From positions 60,396,324 to 60,460,323 of the forward strand of contig CM035422.1 of assembly GCA_020310875.1 (NCBI GenBank): a stretch of DNA of 64,000 nucleotides, read 5' to 3'. Numbering within the stretch: position 1 is the first letter of the stretch; every line of letters starts with the position of its first letter. The position numbers and the translations under genes were made by a program. The notes below the pieces were generated by a model that was given only the letters and a program-made list of their open reading frames with translations, made no database searches and was not told the DNA's origin. Source of the DNA: Ceratopteris richardii. Its lineage: Eukaryota; Streptophyta; Polypodiopsida; Polypodiales; Pteridaceae. Shown in pieces: positions 42,801 through 54,250 of the stretch.

Positions 42801-44159
42801 ATAACAAGGTCTGTTAGACATTTACCAATTCAAGAAATAATTTAAAAAAAGTCTATTACTAAAAAGAACAAGACATAGACTACTTTCTATAGTTCTTAGT
42901 CGGTTTGGACATAGATACTAAAGACCTAATAGCTTCTTTTACCTTGGTTTTACCTTCTCAATATCACTTGATTTTCCTTCTTTTTTTAACCCTTTGAATA
43001 GATTTCTTATTATCTCAGGCATGTGTGTTTGCTTTCCCTTCACTGCTCTATGAAGCATGATCAGGTTTGAAATTTTCATTAACAACCATGTGGTCAAATC
43101 TCTCTGCTAATAGCTATTAAAACAAGCATTGCACATGCTATAATAAATCACTTTCTGTTGATGCAAGAGCTTACCATCTGAATCTTTATTAAAGAGAACA
43201 TTTTTAATATGTTTTGCAACTAGATTTCTATCATTACTTACCATTTGAATCTTTATTAAAGAGAACATTTTTAATATGTTTTGCAACTAGATTTCTATCA
43301 TTACTTGTGGATCTCACTTATGGTTGATCCCCCCAAGATCTTTGCCCTAGAACCTTGCCCAAAACGTCACTTAGACTATTAAGCAATGCGTGGAACTCAA
43401 CCAAGAAGTCTAGGAATTCATACCAAATTGGCTCTTCTATAGGCTTTGGCCCTCTTGGGTTGAAGCCTATATATCATTTGAAGCATGAAATGGGTGTACT
43501 TTTAATCAACCATTTTTCCTCCTTTATCACCTAAGAGCACTAGTAGGGTCCTAAAAAAAGAAGGAAAAGTAATTATTTTGCAAAAAATGAATATGATTCA
43601 CAATTAACCCTCTATTCTTTGAATTAGTGAAAATCCAATGATAAGGACATCATTTATAGGTCCAGGGCCATGACAGAGACCAATCATGACCCTATAACTC
43701 AACTATGTTTGCCACACATCTAGAGAGCTATGGTCTATAATCAATGTGGAATCTTTAGAATCTTGATTGTTATAGTCGGAGCAAAGCTTATGATTGTCAA
43801 TACTGTTAGAAAAAACAAGATTTCTCATCAAGGAGGATGAATTTTATTCCTTGAAAATAACTTTACTCATGTGGTAGAATTATATGGCTTCATATACTCC
43901 TTTGTATACTGACATATGTTAACATTTACTCTTTGTACCATAGCATTAGTATTCAATCAAGGTCGTAATTGAATCCCTTAGGCCACAAGTCAAGTGGTTG
44001 AATACTCTCACCAACATACAAATCAATCACAAATTAGATGTCATATTCTAACACATTTCCTAGATTGTAAGAAAAGAGAACATGTCACACCAAACTCGCT
44101 CCCTTGAGATTTGTGCAAAGAAATTGATTGTTGAGATTTTAAAAAATCACAAGGAGAGC
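42801..44159. other. No gene recognised; possible LINE ORF1 remnant
   Basis: Apart from the possible LINE ORF1 text at 43340-43480 on the minus strand and the 67 bp tandem duplication, nothing could be identified. Confidence 0.35.
43171..43304 (+). repeat. Tandem duplication of a 67 bp unit
   Basis: TTACCATCTGAATC... at 43171-43237 is repeated at 43238-43304 with one visible C/T difference. Confidence 0.95.
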
Positions 44160-44476
44160 ATAACTGGAGAGCTTGGTTCTCTATGCTCAGAAGTACAATG
44201 CTCAATATTAAGGATTCATCTTCATGATATAAGTATCTACTTACACTATATGCAAACATTTCTTATTTGGACTTACTACATGAATAAGTGAATACAATCA
44301 AGTCTAAACACCTTCTTGCTTACTCCCACTTCTTTGCATCTTCTCTTCTTTAGATTGAGCGTAATTGGAGAGCTTGGTTCTCTTTGCTTAGAAGTACAAT
44401 GCTCAATATTAAGGATTCATTTTCATGATATAAGTGTCTACTTACAATATATGCAAACATTTCTTATTTGGACTTT
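44160..44476 (+). repeat. Direct repeat pair of about 116 bp
   Basis: The segment GGAGAGCTTGGTTCTCT to ATTTCTTATTTGGACTT at about 44160-44275 recurs at about 44361-44476 with a handful of substitutions. Confidence 0.9.
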
Positions 44477-44587
44477 CTTACTAAGAGATAGAGCTCATTC
44501 TCTCCCTAGGTCTATTATTATTCTTTCTTAAAATTTCGGTGCAAGGATTGTTGAGTGTTAATCTCAAAATTGCAGCATGCCTTGTTA

Positions 44588-45070
44588 AGATAATAATGGA
44601 TTCCTAAGCCTATAAGATATATTAATTTAAGAAGGATTTGATCAATTGTAAAAACAGTTGTGATAATAAGTGTTCTATGTGTTATCTTCCATCCATAAAT
44701 AGAAACTTCTCATAGTTGTTTCATGTGCAAGAAGTCTCTTTCGCACCTTCATGTTCATAGTAATGTTACATGAGGTTTGTTTCATGTGCAAGATAATAAT
44801 GTACTCTAGTACATAATGGCTTCGTAAGCCTATAAGATATATTAATTTAAGAAGGACTTGATCAATTGTGAAAAGGTTGTGATAATAAGTGATCTATGTG
44901 GTATCTTCATTCCATAAATAGAAACTTCTCATAGTTGTTTCATGTGCAAGAAGTCTCTTTCAACCATCGTTCATATTAATGTTACAAAGAACATGAGGTT
45001 TGTTTCATGTGCAAGAAGTCTCTTTTTGCACCATCTTGTTCATAGTAATGTTACAAAGAACATGAGGTGT
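44588..45070 (+). repeat. Tandem repeat, two units of about 210 bp plus a partial third
   Basis: GATAATAATGGATTC and CCTATAAGATATATTAATTTAAG recur at 44588 and near 44800; GTTTCATGTGCAAGAAGTCTC appears three times (near 44718, 44937 and 45002). The array ends shortly before LTR F. Confidence 0.88.
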
Positions 45071-45133
45071 TTTTTTGCACTATTTTGAAGGTCATAAGGT
45101 CAACCAAAGCTTCCAAGTCTTAAAGGGGACGTT

Positions 45134-45321
45134 GTTCGAGAGATTAACATCTCTAAATTACTTTGGAGCTAAACCCAATAGAGTGTATACTTTAGAAATT
45201 GATCAACTCGATGATATTCTGAACCGAACCACTCTTTTATTACCTTCCCAAGTAGAACTTATTGAGATCATTAAACTTCACCTTGAGAAGAATGAGGAAT
45301 GTATAATTTTGTTTTACACAT
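45134..45321 (+). repeat. LTR F, first copy, left part
   Basis: It begins TGTTCGAGAGATTAACATCTC after a short purine run (AAAGGGGACG), and matches the inverted copy at 61772-61590. It is cut here by element E and continues at 50696. Confidence 0.7.
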
Positions 45322-46674
45322 TGAGAGGGGCATTAAGGAAATGGCCTCTAACACTTCGTCAATGCTCAACTCATAAACAAAGGATGGAGTTGAAGATGAG
45401 GGACACTAGGCTTCTACAAAATTGTTCAAATAAAAAACATAGATAGCACTCCCAAGGCAGAAGTGATCCGTAGTGCCTTGTCACATAAACACAATGGCAC
45501 TCTTAGGGTGGGGGTGATCCATGCCACCCTCTTAGTAAACCTAAACACAATCAACACAAAGATACTCATAAGGTAGGGGTGGTTGGCACCGCCCTCTTGC
45601 TACCAACACATAAACATTACGCAAGTACTCTTAAGGTAGGGGTTGCCCACGCCCCTCTTAGTACCAACACATAAAACATTAAACACCCACAAGAAAGAGA
45701 TTCTCAATGACAAGAGGAGCCATGTGGTACCAAAATCCTCAATGGATTTGGGAATGATGGAGAAGAGGGAAGGAAAATGGAAGGAGTAGGGAGTGAGAGA
45801 AGAAGAGAGGGTGTAGTGGATAGAATAAGCAAATGTTAAGGGTAATGGAGATGGGAGGAATTGGAGAAATGAACTAGATTAAAATAGTACTGTTACAATG
45901 ACATGGGGACTTACAAACTAGGAGCTTGCATAGCTCTCTCAAAATAGTGACATAGCGTATTGTCCTTCTCTCAACCTTGGCGCGCCCACTACACCCGCAG
46001 CGTGTACCTGCATACAAATCTTCTTGCCCTTTGGAGGGAACCCAAGGGGTTATTTTATAGAGATTTTGGGGAGATATCTGCGCATGACATTTTGTGATGA
46101 ATCTTCTATATATTTTACATTTGTGGTGAAATAGGAGATGTTTACAAAGAACTAAAAGATTTTAGAATCAAGAGGGTGTGATATTAGGCTTGTTTTTACA
46201 TATTTCTTGGATATTTTGAGGTTATATTAAAAAAATATGATATTTTCTCCTAAAAATGCATGCAATGGTCCTCTTCACCGATTTTTGACTTTTTTCATGA
46301 TACTTTTGAGTTAGGGGCCAAAAAAATATAAGATATATTCATAAACAAAAGGTCTCCTTTCTTGAAATTCAAAAAGGTCTGTGGAGCTATGGTCCCTTTG
46401 GAAAGACTTTTGTTTCATTCTAAAGAGAGTGGTACAAGGTTTAAATACTTGAATATTCTAGACTTTCTATCTCTCTTTTTATTTCCCTTCCATATTGATC
46501 ATTTCTCTTTTACTACAAGGAGAGCTAGTCATATCTTTAGTGGTGGGGCCACTTGAGTTTTATCTTTCATATTTATCTTATAGATATCCATATCATAGAT
46601 AAATAAGATAAACACCATATTACATGTATAGAATAAAATCATTGTTAGAGGCGGTATCAAAAATATAGCCCTCA
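45322..46674 (-). repeat. 3' LTR of element E
   Basis: The plus strand reads TGAGAGGGGCATTAAGG to ATATAGCCCTCA and aligns with 49350-50695. Confidence 0.9.
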
Positions 46675-46694
46675 TATTTAGCCCTCCCCTAGGT
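46675..46694 (-). other. Polypurine tract of element E
   Basis: The minus strand has AGGGGAGGGCTAAATA directly before the TGAGGGC LTR start. Confidence 0.65.
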
Positions 46695-46779
46695 CTAGAG
46701 GCATTCATGTCTCTAGCTTTCGAATAGTTCGTTGATGTCCCAGGGTGAGTTGTCTTCATGGACCACCATTGATATTTCT

Positions 46780-47600
46780 ATCTCCTTTGATTGCTCTTGT
46801 TGATCATCAATGTCTTCTATCCTTTACCAATAGTTCTTTAGCCTCCATCCATAGACCTTAGTCTTGCGCACTTTGCCTGATAGATCCATAAGTTGATAGC
46901 TTCCATTCTTGAACTTTGTCTTGATTAGAAATGGTCCTGCCCATCGTGGTTGGAACTTTGTGTCATGCTTGTTATCAAAACGATTGTCTATCTTAGAACA
47001 AGAGTTCCTTCTCTCAACCTTTTATCTTTGAGTTGTTTCTTAAATTCTTGCCTCCTTTTCTCTACTTGATTCATGTAATGCTTGACTACAAGCTCCCTTT
47101 TCATACTCAGTTCTTGTAGATCTATAATCCTCTTTTGGATCACCTCTTGCTCTCTCTTCCCACTTTCCTTTAGTAGTACTCGAAGACTTGGAATTTCTAC
47201 TTCTATTGGTAGCAAGGGTTTCTATCCATATACCAAGTGAAATGGGGTGAACCCTGGTCTTTTCAACAAGACCATTACATTGAGGATAATAGGATGTGGA
47301 GTATATATCTTACATTTAATCTACTTAAGAGATCATTTAAAACATCGGATTTAAATCTTGGACCATGATCAGACACTATCTCTAAGGGTATTCCGGATCT
47401 ACAACAAATGAAATCATAAAGAATTTCCCAATATCTTGTGTTGTTGTCCTTTTGGTAATGGCTACTTCTGCCCATCTGTTCATGTAATCCACTACCACAA
47501 TGATGCACTCCTTTCTTGAGCTTGTCCTTGGTAGGGGTCCAAGTGCATTGATACCCCATTTCTTGAATGTTAGAGCCTTCTTTGATAGTCTATGCCTTTG
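46780..47600 (-). pseudogene. Element E integrase
   Basis: The minus strand shows WGINALGPLPRTSSRKECII near 47550, DYMNRWAEVAI, a GIPLEIVSDHGPRFKSDVLN core near 47390 with the second catalytic D, then KRRQEFKKQLKDKRLREGTL near 47050 and a GPF/Y module (WAGPFLIKTKFKNGSYQL, then SGKVRKTKVYGWRLKNYW) near 46900. Frames shift and stops occur. It resembles Tat-type integrases, and its tail is comparable to that at the window start. Confidence 0.82.
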
Positions 47601-47672
47601 TACCTTATTTAGGTGGTTGGGTGGTTCTCAAGTTCTAAGGAACTCATTGATATCTTTTAATCCTTCTGGACC

Positions 47673-48010
47673 TTAAAAACTATTGTCTCCCAACGTCATG
47701 GATGCTATGAAACCATCAAATTGCTCATTCGCTAATGCATGTGCTTCATTATCTTGGCTCCTTGGTACATGACATATTTGAGTGTTATCAAATTGTTTCA
47801 ATAACAATCTTACCCTTTTCAATGAGTCAAACAAATTTTGGCTTTTGAAACACCAAAAATTTTGCAATAGATTAATTATCAACATTGAGTCTCCTTTGAT
47901 AATCACCCTTTTGATACCATTTTGAACACATTCATGCAAGGACTCACATAGTGCTGCATATTCTACTTCATTATTTGAATGAGCATTAGGAAGAGTTATA
48001 CCTTTCTTGA
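47673..48010 (-). pseudogene. Element E archaeal-type RNase H
   Basis: The minus strand reads NAHSNNEVEYAALCESL, VIIKGDSMLIINLLQ and HVPRSQDNEAHALAN, matching the RVT_3 (archaeal-type) RNase H with E, D and N-x-x-A-x-x-L-A landmarks. Tat elements carry this domain in addition to the usual one. The normal RT and first RNase H are absent here. Confidence 0.8.
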
Positions 48011-48149
48011 AGATGAGCTATTTTTGTTTTGATCATAGATCAGAAACCCTCCAGTTGCTTTGTTGACTTGCTTCTTATATGCACCATCAAAAAATATAGT
48101 TGTGCATCTTCAATATCCTACCCATGGTCTCTTGTTCCTCCATCAGCTC

Positions 48150-49052
48150 AAAAACATTTAGTTGCTTGTGATCACCTTGATCCATTTGGATAGGTGGAAT
48201 ATGTGCTTGTGGTTGTTGTTGTTGTTTTCCCTACGCATATTGTGGTGGCCTCCTAACAAGATACATATCACCTGGATTCCTATGAGGGTGAGGACGATTG
48301 TACATACCATGAACATGTTTGTTGCAATTGTAGCATATGAATTCTTACGCATGTTGTCATTGTCCCCGATTTTGTTCCCTTTGTGGTCTATCTTGCTGAC
48401 TCCTCACCAAGTTAAGTGTCAATTGTTCTAGTTGTTGTGTGAGTTTTTGCAAGATATCTTGTTGTGAAGCTTCTCCATTCTCTACCTGTGTAGCTTGTAG
48501 AAGGGGAATAACATCCATATGTTCTACTTTTTCAAACTTTGAAAATTGAAACTTTAATTTTCTACACTTCACTCTTGCTATCTCTAGTGCTTCTTCAAAG
48601 GTCCCTAGAATTATGACTCCATCTTTTGTTTCAAAGAAGGGAAGAGTCCTGAGATGAATCTATCTGTTTTCAAAAACTCAGGAGCTACTTCGTTTGACCC
48701 TAGGCTACTTTCCAATTACTCCACACACACTTAAAGCTTGAAATCACATTTTGAAAAATCTTCAAAAATTACTTGCTTACTGAGAGCAATTGTTGCCACA
48801 ATCCTTCTAGTGTATCCTTCCTGCCATATCACACTATGAATGCTTCACGCACTGCTTCCAACCTTCATGTTGCCTTGTTTGATATATTGTTGTACCATAC
48901 TCTAGGTTCCTCCTTAGGACCAATGGGAAAGCCCTTAGCTTGATAGCTTCTTGATCCCTTCTTGAGATGAGGTATGCCATTTCCACATTTTCCAAAAACT
49001 CTGCAACATCTTTGTTAGGCCTTCCATAAAAGTGTGGGAAAATTGATGCCAT
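48150..49052 (-). pseudogene. Element E gag
   Basis: The minus strand starts MASIFPHFYGRPNKDVAEFL at 49052, a typical gypsy Gag start, and gives EAIKLRAFPLVLR. After stops it continues with a Q-rich segment (QQDILQKLTQQLEQLTLN) and a damaged knuckle CYNCNKHVHGMYN near 48320. It then runs into RNase H with RT and protease missing. Confidence 0.75.
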
Positions 49053-49349
49053 GGTTAAACTATGAAGGTGGCTTCCTTACAGAAGAATGAAGATCCTAAC
49101 ATAGAAGCTAAGGGTATACTCTAGAACTGGAAAGATAAATGGTTCTTGAGATGCAAGGATTTCTCCCAAATACTGAGCCCCAAAATGATAGGCTATGCAT
49201 TGTTGGAAGAATATCTTCCTATTGTATGTGATATGGATGGAAAGGAGGGGCCTTGGTTGATAAAGTTGGTTGGGATGACTCAGACGATTTTGGTTATTGG
49301 GGTTTTCAAAATTAATTAAATTGAGTTCCTTAATGGGGGAACCAAGTTA

Positions 49350-50695
49350 TGAGAGGGGCATTAAGGAAATGGCCTCTAACACTTCCTCGATGCTCAGCTC
49401 ATGAATAGAGGATGTAATTGAAGATGAGGGACACCACGCTCCTAAAAAATCGTTCACAAAAAAAACACAAACAACTCTACAAAGGCAAGGGTGATCCACA
49501 CAACCTTCTCACATAAATACAATGGCACTCTTAGGGTGGGAGTGATCCACCTCACGCTCTTAGTACACTTAAACACAATCAACACAAAGGCAGGGGTGAT
49601 CCACATGGCCCTCTTAGTACTGGTACATAAACACTACACAAGTACTCTTAAAGGAAGGGTAGTCCATGCCTCCCTCTTAGTACCAACACACAAAACACCA
49701 AACACTCACAAGAAAGAGATTCTAAATGACAAGAGGAGCTAGGTGGTACATAATCCTCAATGGTTTTGGGAACGATGGAGAAGAGGGAAGGAAAATGGAA
49801 CGAGTAGGGAGTGAGAGAAGAAGAGAGGGTGTAGTGGATTGAATAAGCAAAGGTTAAGGGTAATGGAGATGGTAGGAATTGGAGAAATGAATTGGATTGA
49901 AATAGAATTTTTACAATGACATGGGGGCTTACAAATTAGGAGCTTGCATAGCTCTCTCAAAATAGTGACATAGGGTAGACTCCTTCTCTTAGCCTTTAAG
50001 TGCCCACTATACCCACAATGTGTATGTGCATTCAAGTCTTCTTGCCCTTTGGATGGAACCCAAGGGGCCATTTTATAGGCCTTTCGAGGAGATATTTGGG
50101 GATGATATTTTGTGATGAATCATCTAGATATTTTACAGTTTTGGTGAAATGGGAGATGTTTACAAAGATCTAGAAGATTTTAGACTCAAGAGGGTGTTGT
50201 ATTTGACCTAGTTTTAAATATTTCTTGGATATTTTAAGGTTATATTACAGAAATATGATATTTTCTCCTCAAAAACGTACAATGGGTCCACTCCATTGAA
50301 TTTTGACTTTTTTCATGACATGTTTGAGTTTGGGGCCCAAAAAAATATAAGATATATTCATAAACAAAAGGTCTCCTTTGTTGAAAATTCAAAAGGTGTG
50401 GTGGGGCTATGGGGCCTTTGAAAAGACTTTTGTTTCATTCTAAAGAGAGTGGAACAAGGTTTAAATACTGGAATATTGTAGACTTTCCATCTTTGTTTTA
50501 TATTTCCCATCCATATTGATTATTTGTCCTTTACTATAGGGAGAGCTAATCATATCTTCAATGGTGGGGCCCATTTGACTTCTATCTTTCATATTTATTT
50601 TATAGATATCCATATCATAGGGAAATAAGATAAATACCATATTACATGTATAGAATAAAATTATTGTTAGAGGAGGTATAAAAAATATAGCCTCA
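49350..50695 (-). repeat. 5' LTR of element E
   Basis: The plus strand reads TGAGAGGGGCATTAAGG to ATATAGCCTCA, aligning with 45322-46674. A TTGGTTCCCCCATT segment next to it on the minus strand may be the primer site but was not matched to a tRNA. Confidence 0.9.
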
Positions 50696-51683
50696 ATGCA
50701 TATCTTATATGTGCACATTTCTATAAAACCTTAGTACTTATGAACCCAAGTAAATCCATATAAACCAATAATAATGTGAACAAGCACACTTGATATGTGA
50801 GAATTTCTCTTGTAAAGGAAACCCATTTATATTCATGCACACCTATGTTAACCATTCACAACCATGTGAACCCTACACTCTATAGTATGAAACCATCAAT
50901 TTAAATACAAAAGTAACAAAACGTTCAAATAAAGCAAACAAAACAAAATGTAAAAGAAAACGTAATGGGAATTTTAAATAAAAGCAAAAAAAAAAAACAT
51001 AAAAACAACATTTAGAGCTTTTCGTAGGCTTTAGAAAAGAAATTTCTTGGGCTTATAGGGTCCTATATAAAGACACCATATGCTCACTTCATGGACATCA
51101 TCTCAAGAGGCAGCAATTGAAGAACGTCAATCTTGAAGACCAACACTCTTGCATTGGATTTGGAGGATTGGAGGAGTTGGAGGCTACACACACTATGAAG
51201 AGGAGCTATCATCATTGAAGAAGGAGGAGTTATCATCGTTGAAGAAAGGAGATGTTCATCTACTTGAAGGAAGTAGGTGCTATCGTTTCTTCATCTTGGT
51301 GATTCTACACACATGTTTGGATCTCTATGAAGAACGCTATGATGCAACACTATGATCAATTATGAATCTGTAACATGTATCTTTTTCATTATTTTCAATT
51401 ATAATTGTATAAACACATCTTATGAATTAATTTCTTTCTCTCATATGATGGTTTGTATTGTAAGTTATCTAAGCAATCTTGTTCTTGAGTTTTTATTATC
51501 TCTTTTTAGTTTCCATTCCTCAATTTGAGCTTGCTTGAAGCACCCTATGACTTGCCGATTGAACTGATCCACCAACCATGCATCATTTTCTCGACACTTG
51601 AACTAGAGGTGAAGAAATGTCACTAGAACTCAAGTATACATGATTTGTATTTTGATCTGCATATGCATACACGTCAATCAACA
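50696..51683 (+). repeat. LTR F, first copy, right part
   Basis: Sequence up to about 50855 matches the inverted copy at 61438-61585. A TATATAAA box lies at 51064-51071, and the element end is taken as CAATCAACA at 51683 (TGTT/AACA ends). No primer site follows, so it is a solo or 3' LTR. The right border is tentative. Confidence 0.6.
51064..51071 (+). promoter_or_regulatory. TATA box in LTR F
   Basis: TATATAAA followed by transcription-start-like sequence within the LTR. Confidence 0.5.
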
Positions 51684-52087
51684 ATTTTAGCAGTTGCTTC
51701 TACATCCTTGGGAGTGGTAGCATACACATAAACCTTGTGCAATCTCCTTGGTGTTGAGGGTTGATCATCTTGATCTGAGTGCCTCCACACATTGGTAAAC
51801 GCGAAACCCTTGTCACATCACCCTTTCCATCAACATCTGTTGTAGCTATGTTTGCACACATTCATACACTATAACTCTTACATATTAGGCATTTTTATCA
51901 AATCAATTGTAATAAAATTGCACATTCACATTTACAAAGAACCTCTTCTATGAGCCATTCCAAGTATTTTTCTTCAACTTATATCTTCAAATTATATTTT
52001 ATCATGCATTCTATATGAGAGGAGGAAATAGACATACTTTTACATGAGTTACATACGTACATTTCACTTCTTTTAGTAGTTTTAGAT
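51684..52087. other. No gene recognised
   Basis: AT-rich sequence between LTR F and a gag-like fragment; no motif seen. Confidence 0.4.
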
Positions 52088-52519
52088 ATAAACAATATGG
52101 TTACACAATTTGAAGAGCAAAGAGTATGGAAGATAATAGATTCAATAGAAATGGATCAGAGAGAATTTAATGGGTCTAATGCTACTGCGTATCTTAGCTA
52201 TTATGAACAGCTCGCTGACCAGTCCGATTCACACGAAGAACATAAGAAAGATATGTTTATACGTATCTTTCACATGAGCACTATAGCAAAAACAATAGGT
52301 CCACATTCTTGAGATGGGTGGATAATACTAAAATTGATAAACACATAACCCAATGTCTAACTGAATTTGAAGAAACGTTTAACCAACTGCCTGAAGCAGA
52401 CTGTATAGCCCTAGAGCTACATAAATTACATAATTTCCTAAGTATGTTAGACATATCTCTCCAACATGAGCTAGAACCCATGCTTGAGATGAAACGACTA
52501 CTAGTGGATTAATTGAAGC
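52088..52519 (+). pseudogene. Gag-like fragment of an unidentified retroelement
   Basis: The plus strand reads REFNGSNATAYLSYYEQLAD, then after a frame change RWVDNTKIDKHITQCLTEFE and HKLHNFLSMLDISLQHELEP. The first part resembles the F-x-G-x-x-x-x-x-(F/Y)-L start of gypsy Gag. No zinc knuckle or further pol follows. Its relation to neighbours is unknown; it is cut at about 52583 by copia C. Confidence 0.35.
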
Positions 52520-52582
52520 TTGGGAGAACATGTGAGCATATGTTCATAGGATAAATCAAAGGTAAGAATGCAATCAATTTCA

Positions 52583-52846
52583 AATTCCATTGAGCTATAC
52601 TAAATTTATCTACTAAGAGTGATGGCACATTTGTTTTCTTACCAACTCACTCATTTGTAGACATTAGGATTTTTGCTTGTGTATATTGCACTTGTTGTAT
52701 TGTTGTTTTTAAGTCATTCTTGTACATTCTTTTTATGTAATAGAAGAAGAAGAATATCGTTCTTCCTTGCGTCAATCTATGTGTGTGTTTCTTTTTTGTT
52801 GTGAGAGTGCGAATAGGCTCTCTTCGTTATGTCCTTCCTTGTGACA
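52583..52846 (+). repeat. 5' LTR of copia C, truncated
   Basis: From CCATTGAGCTATACTAAATT to CTTGTGACA it aligns with the last 260-odd bases of 57552-57934. Confidence 0.85.
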
Positions 52847-52859
52847 TGGTATCAGAGCC
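52847..52859 (+). other. Primer-binding site of copia C
   Basis: TGGTATCAGAGCC directly follows the LTR, an initiator tRNA-Met primer site. Confidence 0.9.
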
Positions 52860-53293
52860 AGTGTGGCTATAGAGACCTCGTAGAGAAGGCCCACGGTGAA
52901 AAGTATGCGAGAAGGCATGGAGAAAGCGCGATTCACAAATGACTTCAGATTGCTACAAAAATTGACGTGAAGGTAGAAGACCTCAAAATATTTTCATGAG
53001 TTTTCCCTTTAGTGTCACTCATTTTTGTCATATTTCTATTTCAGAGCCATCTCAACCTTCGTTTCCCACAAGGTGGGGCCCATAAAAAAACAGATCAGTT
53101 TGCAAAATTGTAACTTGCGTCGTGTTTGGAAACACTCTCGTATATTCTAGATCTAGAATTTCAAGTGATTCCATGTACTGTTGATACACAAAAACTATGT
53201 TTTTCTGAGATCAAACTATCACATCATAATGCGACATGGTTAAGTAGAAGTGTTGCTTGTAGTGTTTTGCAATGTTGTGATATAGCTGCAAAA

Positions 53294-54250
53294 ATGGCAA
53301 ACGCAGATGGAATGAGTGAGCTTATGAGTGAAAAGCTAGACAAGAACAGCTTCCATGCTTGCAGACTCAAGATGATGAATTTCGTGATGGGAAGAGGCTA
53401 TTAGAACTACATCAAAGGAGAGAACAAAAATGCTTTGCAGTTACTAGAGAGGAATCGGACTGCAGACCAGTTAACAACATATGAAGAATGGAATCAAGGA
53501 GCATGAAAGGTAATGTATTGGCTATCTGTTAGTATATAGGACAACATGATTGGGCACATACAAGATGCCAAGGCTCCAAAAGAAGCTTGGAACAGTTTTG
53601 TCACATTGTATGAGACCAATACAAAGGCACGAAAATTGTAACTCAAGAACGAGCTGCATACACTGGAGAAAAAGAGCATGTTAGTAAGTGAATACACCCT
53701 GAAAATCAAAATCATATGTGAGTCACTTGCATCTATTGGTGTGAATGTAGATGATGATGATAAGGTGCAAGTGTGCCTTCGTGGTTTAGGAGATGCATAT
53801 AAGCAGTTCAGAACTTCAATACACACCAGGGAAAATATTTTAAATTTTGCTGATCTGGTATCCATGTTGATTATTGAAGAAAAGAATCTTGGTGAGGACT
53901 CAAAATCCTAAGGAAAATCTAATTTTGAGTAGGTATTCTACTCTAGTAGAGGAAGAGGCAGACGTAGAGGTTTCAGAAGTGGAAGACGAAATAGTAACCT
54001 AGAGCAAGGTCAACATCAGAATCATGCAAGAGGTAGAGGATAGTCTCAAGGCAAGGGGAGCCAAAGAGGCCACAAAAATTTCCAAAGAAACGATTCAGGT
54101 AATCATAGTCAAGGATGTTGGAATTGTGGTAAACCTGGACACTTTGAATGTGATTGAAGGTTGAAGAATCAAAATAACAGAAGGTAGCAAAACAACTATG
54201 CATCCACGAATGTAGATGATTCTAAGAAGCTATTCATGGTCCAACATCAT
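53294..54250 (+). pseudogene. Copia C gag
   Basis: From ATG 53294 the frame reads MANADGMSELMSEKLDKNSF with a LKMMNFVMGRG segment. It continues through stops with EEWNQ, AKAPKEAWNSFVTLYET, VSEYTLKIKIICESLASIGV and an RGRGR-rich tail to the knuckle CWNCGKPGHFECD near 54118. This is the usual copia Gag order. Three or more stops interrupt it. Confidence 0.8.

Larger units (their letters stand above)
45322..50695 (-). mobile_element. Deleted Tat-like Ty3/gypsy element E (minus)
   Basis: Two LTRs of about 1350 bp flank a 2675 bp interior with gag, an archaeal-type RNase H and integrase, all on the minus strand. Protease and RT are missing. The second RNase H of this type is the hallmark of the Tat branch. 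The uninterrupted inverted copy at 61.4-61.8 kb shows the site before insertion. Flanks ACACAT and ATGCAT suggest a decayed duplication. Confidence 0.85.
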
